Below, in pieces: positions 56,411-64,000 of a stretch of DNA of 64,000 nt. The notes beneath the pieces were generated by a model. That model searched no databases. It was not told where the DNA came from and saw nothing but the letters and a program-made list of their open reading frames with translations. How positions within the stretch are numbered: position 1 is the stretch's first letter; every line of letters begins with the position of its first letter. This DNA comes from Aplidium turbinatum (Eukaryota > Chordata > Ascidiacea > Aplousobranchia > Polyclinidae): positions 10,805,197-10,869,196 of the forward strand of contig OU964929.1 in NCBI GenBank assembly GCA_918807975.1, written 5' to 3'. Both the position numbers and the translations under genes were made by a program.

Positions 56411-57944
56411 CTACCAAAACAATGATTAAACATTAGGTGGAGTGATAGCATAACGTAGAAGAAATAGTATATATCATATATATAACAAGTTGTTGTAATT
56501 CATCTTAAATAACATCCTGTGGTGTGTAAATACCACAGATTGTGCCAAATTTGTGAGTGGCAAAGTTTCTTGCTTGCTTCAACTTTTTGAAGCCAATGGG
56601 CCACAATACCGCAAATAAAAACTGCGCCGTGATTTGCAACTCTATCTCATAGTCATCATACCAATCCCTATTTCGTTTATATAACCTTTGCAGACGTAGA
56701 ATCAATGTAAAAAAAACTGATCAACTAGTTCGGCTATTGTCATTTCATGTTTTTTTTAGTGTAATGTCCACAAACATTTTCCAATTTCAACAAATGGTTA
56801 ACGTCAGAACAAAATCTGATTTGAATTTATTTAAGTACCGTAATAGAAAAGAACTCACGTGAATTGGCCTTATTATTAACGCCTAACTATTTGTGTACCT
56901 TTCACTATGCACTTGTCTTCAACACAGCACTTCAATCAAAAGATGTCTTTAAGAAAATAGTTAACAAATAAAATATAACCGTGTAATGTATTTGGTATTC
57001 CACATTCCACAAGGTAAAAACTACAGATTGATTAGACATTAAGAGCACAAAAGCAAATCTAGTTTTATTTTCAGTTTTATGTTCAGTTCAGTTTAGTGTT
57101 CAGTTATTTTCAGTTTTATATTTTCAGTTTAATACTTTGACAAAATTGACAATTTGACATGGTAGGTTTTGCAAGCCGAAAGTGTTTCGCTGCAATACAG
57201 TACACAAGCCACGAATCTGTTGCCGTTAAAGCTAATTGCCGATAAGACGAAACAGTTGAGGAACAACCGATTAGCTACTGAATTCTCATCATGGTGAGGT
57301 CACCTGGTCACTTTTCGGTTAGAGCTCGAAAATCAATTTCGGAATGATATTGAAATATGAATAGAGAATTGTTGCTGCGGATTCAAAGTGATATCAGTTT
57401 GCAATGCAGTGAAAACTGGGTTAAAACTAGAAACTGTTGAACAAACTAACAAAGTGCATTGAAACTTATAATTATTATAAAAAAAGCCACTAAACTACTT
57501 TAGCTTTAGTTGCAAATGACACTTCCTCAATATTACTGCAACTTTTGTATCTTATGAACATTACACACAGCCTCCTGCCTACAATAATGCAATTCACTGG
57601 CGATTATTTTCTGCTTAATATTCTGACATAGGCTACAGCTGCGTATCTTTTTTTGTTCTTTAAACGCAACATTTAATGACATTTAGTTTTAAACACAGTG
57701 ACTAATGCCGTCTGAGCTGACGTTAGAGCACGAATGCAAAATAATGTTCAAGGAAATACTAACACCATTAAAACACGTAAAAATACTTCAAAAATCATAA
57801 AGCTAAAATAAGAAACATTCATCAACTGCTGATGGCAAAATATTTCAAATTAAAACCAATATAATGACTCATAAACAACATTAGTTTAAAATTTTTCGTG
57901 TTTCTGAATAAAATCAACTTGTAATAATCACGGAAGTGGTGAAA
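56411..57944 (-). other. WIPF upstream intron sequence, no exon found
   Basis: No WH2-like coding sequence (LLxxI..LKK pattern) was found on the minus strand. A half foldback copy lies at 56687-56720. A run of CAGTTTTA-like words lies at 57070-57130. Otherwise nothing was recognised. Confidence 0.45.
56687..56720. repeat. Foldback half-copy (right arm)
   Basis: TTTGCAGACGTAGAATCAAT, then GTAAAAAAAACTG. The left arm is absent. Confidence 0.55.
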
Positions 57945-58250
57945 CAGAGGTAGATAACCATAAGGTTGCAAGGGCAAATAGAGTAAGATGGTATTATGGG
58001 CATGGGTATGTGTATGTGCTATTGTGTTGTGCTAAGGAAGGAAGGTTTATTCGTAAGGCGTTGACTTTGAAGGTAAATGGGAAGAGAAAACAGGAAAGTC
58101 CAATAATAACATAATATGGGCAGATAAAGAATGAGGAAGACATGGTAGGACTGAAGAAAGCTACGATGGAAAAGAAGAGTAAAAACAATTTTCTTAACAC
58201 AAAACAATCGGCCATTTTCAGTGCTGGGGACAATACCGAATTTGAATTAT
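57945..58250 (+). mobile_element. Old 3' fragment of the RTE-like LINE, plus strand
   Basis: Plus-strand frames resemble the tail of the long LINE: RANRVRWYYGHG, then VRKALTLKVNGKRK and MVGLKKA, against RANGVTWYGHV, LRKALDLKVDGKRK and VGLKEED. Frameshifts and stops are present. It is inverted relative to the copy at 7 kb. Confidence 0.75.
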
Positions 58251-59047
58251 GAGACAAGCATCAGCTTCGACTTTTTATCGGTGACAGACTAAAATCGTTA
58301 TGTATAGGCCTACTGGAGTCAAAGATACGTTCGCTACAACATTACAACGGGTATCACAAAATGGCACAAAGTGCGTTGTTCCTGGAAATGACTAAAACGG
58401 TCTTTTATACATCAATGTATGTAGCCTACACTGTACAATGTACATACAGTATAATTTTTTTGATTTTTTGTCACACTAGATGCCACAGAGCTGATTTTTT
58501 AAAGTCTAGAGTCTACCATAAAACATGTGTCCGAGACTGCCTTGCAGAGCGTTTGCCAGTTTTACTAAACTGTAACATTCAGTTCCTGCTATTTCGCCAA
58601 CAAAAAATCCATTTTCAATACCTTAAGTTACTTACTTACCGCTTTGCTTAAAACATTATTAGCTGCTTTACTAAAAATCGAAAACAGATTGGTCCACTAC
58701 ACTTCAAGCCTTCAACTGTTAACGTAAAACATCATAAAGTCGTTGCAGCAATTATATCCATGATTAGGGTGCGCGAAAACGTAACAAGAGTGACGGTGAC
58801 GCTATAGCAAAAATAATTCTCCGAATGAAGCCCGTTTTCATGGGTTGGAAACCTGATTCTTCTAAGAGGTCATTATAATTTGTGATACTGATATTTTTCC
58901 TATTGCAATGTTCTAGATTTTGCTTGGAAACTAAAATTTTTACAGCTATTTTGTTAATAGAATGCATATAGGAAAGAGCCATTCCGGTATCTTCACTTTG
59001 GCTTTGGGTACTGTGTACATATCTGAACAATGAACAGGGCCAGAACA
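58251..59047. other. Unassigned sequence
   Basis: No gene or repeat was recognised. Confidence 0.45.
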
Positions 59048-59055
59048 CTTTCAAC

Positions 59056-61213
59056 TAGAGATGTACCGATACCAATATTTTGGCCGATACCGATATAACT
59101 TTTTTAGGCCGATACCGATACCGATATTTTGGCCGATACTTTAGTGTTACAAAAAGAAGCAATTTTGGTATTTGCAAGTAATTATATCAAATGCTAAGTT
59201 TTACCTTATTTGCATAAAACTATTAAAAAAAGCTTTTTTTAATAGTTTTATGCAAATAAGGTAAAACTTAAAGCACAAGAGCACAAGATCAAAAGTAAAA
59301 CCACAAGATCTTGTGCTAAAACACAAGCGGTGGCACCACCGCGACTGACACAGTGACAAATTAGTCTAAAACCAAAAAATCCCCTAAATTTAAAATTAGT
59401 TGTGTTCAAGTTTAGCGCTTACAATAAATAAATTCCAAAATACGCCACAAAACCAACCAAATTTGGAAATTTATAGAGCAGCAAGGGGAACTTCAAATGG
59501 GCAACATTAGGGGCCAAAGGGGCATTATTACGTCATTATGAGTGACAATGGACGGATTTCGAAGTCCTTGGTACTTGAAGATTCAAGAATCCAATCCCAA
59601 CTCAATGTTGTGTCATAATAGTAGGTTTTAGTAATGAAAGGCCACCGTGATTGAGAGCTGGGGTATAAGGGAAGAAACATTATATCATAATTGGGGTTTC
59701 TGAAAAATTAATAAAGAGTTTGCGCAAACTCTCCAAATAGGCAATCATAATTGATAATAAGATGTAAAATGTAAACCAAGTCATTTGTGTAGTCGTACAA
59801 AAACTATACGACAAGTAATGTGCAACCTAAGGGCGGTAGGCACTTTAACATACTGATATCCCATTGAATCATCAACCAATCAGAAGCTACGCTGTTCATG
59901 ACGTCATCAAGGTTGCGTTTCTCGGAACAAAGGAAAAATGCAACTTCCCACCACTGCTATTGCTCTTGTTTGTTGTGTAATTACCAAAAAAAGTTTAAAG
60001 TAATAATCAACTCTCTGGCTGAATGCTGAAATAGCCACAATTGGACGGACAACCTAACATCTGATGGTTCGGGTTCGTTCAATTGGATATCAGTATGTCA
60101 AAGGTTCTACCCTTAAGGGCGCTTGTCGTTTGGTTGAGAAGCTTTTGCCAGGCCAAGACTACCAAGGTAGCAAAAATGTATAATTTTGCATCGTTTTTAC
60201 GTTGCTAAACGTTTAAAAAAACATGTAACTTGGTTGTTTTTAGTAAGCTGGTTCTATCAGTTTGTGATTTAATTTCCACCTTTCGTTGTAATAAACTCAT
60301 CAAGCTTAAACAATGTCAGAGTAGGCTAAGTAGGCTGCGCAACAAACTCCCACAGCCACAGTTATCCCCACTTGCTGCTGACAAGTCAAAGAACATCCAT
60401 GTCTTTTGATGTTGCCTATTTGCGTTGCATTTTTGTGTTTTTTTTTGTATAGTGATACTTGCTCTTCGCTATTTCTGTTACGTTTAGATGATGTCACGTT
60501 ATTATGCCGATTTCAGATATAATAATTTAATTCAGATAATATGAAACCAAGGAACTTTCAGAAATAATTAATTAAACTACCATTCAACGTTTTATAGGCA
60601 GAGAAAACTTTTTCTCGAACCGTAGAAAATTTCATTATCAGATCACCGCTTCAATGCGTGATGGAAATCTACAGATAAATCTGCATCAGGCATTGCAGAG
60701 TGCAAAAAACAGTGTTGCAGAACGCGTTTTCGAATATTAAATTCTCATCAGTGCAACTACGTTTATGAACGCAATAATGACGTTGTATGGATGAAAAACT
60801 TTTACAAGTTTCATACTCTGCTGAGAGTAAAAAAGAAACACAAATGATAAATATTGGAGAAATTGAGTCTCCTTACACAATTTAAGAATCGAACAACGCA
60901 AAACCGCTGAAACAAAATGTTTTGTTTAAGTGAAAGAATCACTCTAAGCAACCAATGTTAAAACTTGCGCGCAAGAAGTCATGGGAGTGTGACGTATCAA
61001 AAATTTAAACAGGTTGTTATTTTTCTACATCAATGTGACGTTAGTTACTACTATAAAAAATTTATATCTTTGCTTCTCTAGAAAATCCGCAGCAAAAGCC
61101 TTTTTTTTCCGTGTTTAGTATCGGCCACAGTATCGGCCAAATTTTGCCGATACCGATACCGATACTCAAAAAATGGCCGATATCACCGATACCGATATAT
61201 CGGTACATCTCTA
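59056..61213. mobile_element. hAT-type element, 2.16 kb
   Basis: Perfect inverted ends TAGAGATGTACCGATA and TATCGGTACATCTCTA are flanked by a perfect 8-base duplication CTTTCAAC (59048-59055 and 61214-61221). Repeated GGCCGATACCGATA words lie inside both ends. The interior holds a perfect palindrome (59195-59270) and a short inverted repeat around CACAAGATCTTGTG. No transposase was recognised. The 63-residue minus-strand frame at 60306-60497 has no ATG start or family match. Confidence 0.92.
59195..59270. repeat. Perfect 76-bp palindrome without spacer
   Basis: Two 38-base arms, starting TAAGTTTTACCTTATTTGCA and meeting at AAGCTT, are exact complements with no loop. The palindrome is inside the hAT element, close to its left end. 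Confidence 0.95.
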
Positions 61214-61221
61214 CTTTCAAC

Positions 61222-61756
61222 CTTGTGGTGCCAACTATTTGCTATTTGTACAATTTACATTTCTCGCCAACAAAACAAATAGACTGAACTAAAGTCAATA
61301 CATCGAATCCTTCGGCACCCATGTGACACTGATGAAAAGTAAATAAGTGTTTCGAAAAAACAAAGCTTCAGATTTAATATTATAATGGCCAGGTCTATTA
61401 TACAGGGTTTTTTTGGTTTTTTTTAAAAAAAGATGTAAAAAAGGTAGATTCATGCTTATTTCACCTCAAAACTACTTTTTACCAATGAAGTGCCTTTCAC
61501 TCACAGTACATGCTTGCATAATTCAATAAAATAATGCACTATTACTAGAGCTGTTGCTGCTTGAATGTTGCATCATCCATTAATTTCAAGATCAAATTGG
61601 ATGTTGTATCATCCACTGATTTCTATACCAAGTTGATGCTACCTTAGTAGAAATCACATTATTGCATTATTCGCTTTAGATTTGAAGGCAAGGAGCATTT
61701 ATGCCATCATGTTTAAATATTTTTATCATTTATATAGTATATATAGTAGTATATAA
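61222..61756. other. Unassigned AT-rich sequence left of the Penelope-like element
   Basis: Two related phrases about 50 bases apart (GTTGCATCATCCATTAATTTC and GTTGTATCATCCACTGATTTC types) lie at 61568-61625. A TATATAGTATATATAGTAGT stretch abuts the retroelement. Confidence 0.45.
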
Positions 61757-63120
61757 ACTACTAACTTATACAAAGTTAAAACCCAGGATTGTAAAAAATT
61801 GCTTAATGATAATGTATCGGCAAAATACAAAAAGGTGAATCCTGCTATCAGTGACACGATCAATACTGAGGCTAAAAAGATTGCCAAGGCGTTAAAGGTT
61901 GATGATCGGGTTGAAAAAGTATCAAGCAACCCAGCGTTTATTACGCTAAAAGATCATAAACCAAATTTTACATCGAACCCTAAATGCAGGTTGATTAACC
62001 CTTCCAAGTCCCAGATTGGCCGTATAAGTAAACAATACTTGGACTCTATTAACGTAACCATCCGTGATGCATCACGACTGAATCAATGGAAAAACACAGA
62101 CTCTGTGTTATCCTGGTTTAAGGCTATTCCATCTAAACGTCAATGCACCTTTATGAAATTTGACATTGTTGATTTTTATCCATCCATTACGGAGGAACTT
62201 TTGTGTAAAGCAATTGAGTTTGCCAAACCATTTATGGATTTGGACGATCGTATCATACAAACAATATTCCATGCTAGGAAATCGTCGCTTTTTGATGGTG
62301 GTGAAACTTGGGCTAAGAAAGATGGTTTGTTTGACGTTACAATGGGCTCATTTGATGGTGCTGAGATTTGTGAGTTGGTCGGCTTGTTTCTTTTGAACGA
62401 ACTTTCTGCTATTGTTGACAGAGACATGCTTGGCTTATATCGTGATGATGGTCTGGCTATTTTGCGTAATTTATCCGGCCCTAAGATTGATCGTTTGAGA
62501 AAGAATGTCATTCAATTATTTAAACAACATGGCTTAAATATTACTGTGGATACTGGTCTAATTGAAACTGATTTTCTTGACGTCACTTTGAATTTGCTAT
62601 CTGGTAAATTCTGGCCTTATAGAAAACCCAATAATGATCCAATTTACATCCATGCCCAGTCCAATCACCCACCCAACATTAAGAGACAAATCCCGACTAT
62701 GATTTCAAAGCGATTGTCCGCCACATCATTTGGCCAAAATGAATTTGATAAGACCGCATCTGTTTATAACGATGCCCTTTTGAAAAGTGGTTTTGCGGAG
62801 AGAGTTTGCTACAACCCTGCTAATAACTTACGAACATCTAGGAAAAGGAGCCGGAAAATTTTATGGTTTAACCCTCCTTTCAGCTTGCAGGTTGATAGCA
62901 ATATTGGTAAGGAATTTTTCAAACTTGTTTCCATACACTTTCCACCCCATCATAGATTGCACAAAATATTCAACCGTAATACTATTAAGCTGAGCTACAG
63001 TTGTACTCCGAATGTTGCAAGCGTCATATCCTCCCACAATAAAGCAATATTGCAGGCTGATAATATACCATCGCAGTCTGGTTGCAATTGTAGGGTGAGG
63101 CCAGAATGTCCTTTGAATGG
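61757..63120 (+). pseudogene. Penelope-like reverse transcriptase
   Basis: The frame shows SNPAFITLKDHKPNF and RLINPSKSQIGRISK (fingers), FMKFDIVDFYPSI (motif A, catalytic Asp), MGSFDGAEICELVGLFLL (motif B), GLYRDDGLAIL (motif C, YRDD in place of YADD) and IETDFLDVTLNL (motif D). It then reads WPYRKPNNDPIYIHAQSNHP. This is the pattern of Penelope-like RTs common in cnidarians and other marine invertebrates. The protein copies element RNA at the target site. Confidence 0.88.
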
Positions 63121-63127
63121 GTAATGC

Positions 63128-63511
63128 TTGCAGAAGGCCATTGTTTACAAAGCTACCATTGATAACAGCCCGAAGGTTCTTAATTACATTGGTTGTTGCA
63201 AAACTACTTTTAAAAAACGTTTTTCCAACCATAAATGTACCTTCATGAATAGGTCTAAACGAAACAGTACCGAACTATCTAAGGCAGTTTGGGACCTTAA
63301 GGACAAGGGTGTTGATCCTAAAATAACTTGGTCCATCCACAGCTGTGCTCGGCCTTATAGTGGTGGTGGTCGTAACAATTGTGGCCTATGTTTGGCTGAA
63401 AAGCTGGCCATTCTGAAGGCTGATAGTGGCCACCTTTTGAACAAGCGTTCGGAACTGGTCGGCAAATGTCGTCATAGAAACAAATTTAAACTCAAGTACT
63501 TCAAAATAAAA
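63128..63511 (+). pseudogene. GIY-YIG endonuclease domain of the Penelope-like element
   Basis: Contains VYKATI (GIY position), NYIGCCKTTFKKRFSNHKCT (YIG position with the conserved Arg and His) and a later CLAEKLAILK with the catalytic Glu. A CxxC-type pair (NNCGLC) and a basic tail (CRHRNKFKLKYFK) follow. This nuclease nicks target DNA for the RT. Confidence 0.85.
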
Positions 63512-63525
63512 TAAATTCCTTTTGA

Positions 63526-63790
63526 TTTTCACAGGTTTTTAAAATTTCATTTGATTTTTACAGGCTATAAATCTCATTTAATTTTTACAGGTTTATAAAC
63601 AGATTTTATTTCATTTGTTCAGGACACTACAGGTTACATCATCACAATTCCTTGGGATTTTTACAGGTTATAATTTTGAAAAAATTGAATTTCATTTCAT
63701 TTTTACAGGTTGTAAATCTCATTTAATTTTTACAGGTTTAAAAACAATTTTTGTTCATTCTGTTCAGATTACTACAGGATGCGCCGATCA
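63526..63790 (+). repeat. 145-bp tandem duplication full of acceptor-like motifs
   Basis: 63546-63640 and 63691-63785 align at a 145-base offset (TTTCATTTGATTTTTACAGG against TTTCATTTCATTTTTACAGG). Within each, the word ATTTTTACAGG occurs two to three times, ending at 63563, 63590, 63666, 63708 and 63735. Each looks like an intron 3' end. Confidence 0.85.
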
Positions 63791-64000
63791 TAACAAGCAT
63801 TTTGCTTCTTTGTGATGTCATAGATGTTGCCATCATGTTGCTTGGTTTCCATTGGGACAAATTGATTGAAACTTTATCGTGGCGGATGGAGGCTGTCCTT
63901 AGTAATTCTGGAGTTTTTTTCTGCAGATTGGATTACGGTTATAATATTTAATATCTTTTCAGGAATTCAGGTTTAGAGGTTTTTTTTGCAGATTAAATTA
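63791..64000 (+). other. Right edge, continuation of the Penelope 3' region or host flank
   Basis: More pyrimidine-AG words occur (TTTTTTTCTGCAG, ATCTTTTCAG, TTTTTTTTGCAG). A short open frame around 63820-63950 (AIMLLGFHWDKLIETLSWRM) is not recognised. Confidence 0.4.

Larger units (their letters stand above)
61757..63790 (+). mobile_element. Penelope-like retroelement, 5'-truncated, RT plus C-terminal GIY-YIG
   Basis: The order is reverse transcriptase, a Cys-containing linker (SGCNCRVRPECPLNG) and a GIY-YIG endonuclease, as in canonical Penelope-like elements with the nuclease at the C-terminus. The readable frame opens at about 61757 directly after TA-rich sequence, so the 5' part is missing. 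The copy looks rather young, with about one break over some 1.75 kb of coding sequence. A repeated 3' region follows (63526-63790), and related short motifs continue to the window edge, so the right boundary is uncertain. Assignment rests on motifs and domain order, since no database search was possible. Confidence 0.85.

Noticed and set aside
60306-60497. 63-residue basic frame inside the hAT element as a gene
   Set aside because: It starts with GTG rather than ATG, has no recognisable domain, and lies within a transposon that otherwise has no coding sequence.

Overview
This is a piece of an animal nuclear genome: AT-rich, with spliced genes and dense transposons. A marine invertebrate chordate such as an ascidian would fit (compact introns, very many hAT-type insertions, and one acceptor site 8 bases upstream of an ATG, as in spliced-leader genomes). 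That assignment is an inference, because no species marker was seen.

Host genes. (1) 15786-34486, plus strand: a complete inositol-1,4,5-trisphosphate 3-kinase gene. Ten coding exons join in frame to 770 codons, covering a Ser-rich N-terminal region, the calmodulin-binding segment, the IPK catalytic core and an unusual polar C-terminal tail. (2) 40774-44819, plus strand: a small gene of three proposed exons (119 residues, several hydrophobic segments) that I do not recognise. (3) 52787-56410, minus strand: the last four coding exons of a WASP-interacting protein (WIP/verprolin, WIPF) gene, ending with the WASP-binding motif. Its N-terminal WH2 exons were not found in the window. The kinase and WIPF both touch actin and signalling biology in other animals, but nothing here shows joint regulation.

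Mobile DNA. 896-3098 is a hAT element with a nested smaller element. 4676-5105 is a hAT MITE. About 7025-10450 is a long decayed RTE-like LINE on the minus strand. 12477-14569 is a 2.1-kb inverted-repeat element with a nested MITE and an internal tandem array. A Tc1/mariner relic and a tRNA-derived SINE with a perfect target duplication lie in the large kinase intron. 37.5-42.7 kb holds pogo-like, hAT, SINE-like and PIF/Harbinger-like insertions. 45328-46181, 48064-49960 (with a nested element), 51235-51709 and 59056-61213 are further hAT-type insertions with 8-base target duplications. A pogo-like MITE lies in a WIPF intron. A Penelope-like element (RT plus GIY-YIG) occupies 61757 to near the right edge.

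The most striking signal is a family of short palindromic foldback repeats, about 20 copies. They are concentrated in the 3' introns and 3' flank of the kinase gene (24.8-36.8 kb), with outliers at 46.7, 52.4, 54.6 and 56.7 kb. The arms differ between copies, yet the two arms of one copy tend to carry the same change. This suggests either arm-to-arm copying or selection on a hairpin. The centre of the palindrome seems to accept insertions, including a LINE fragment.
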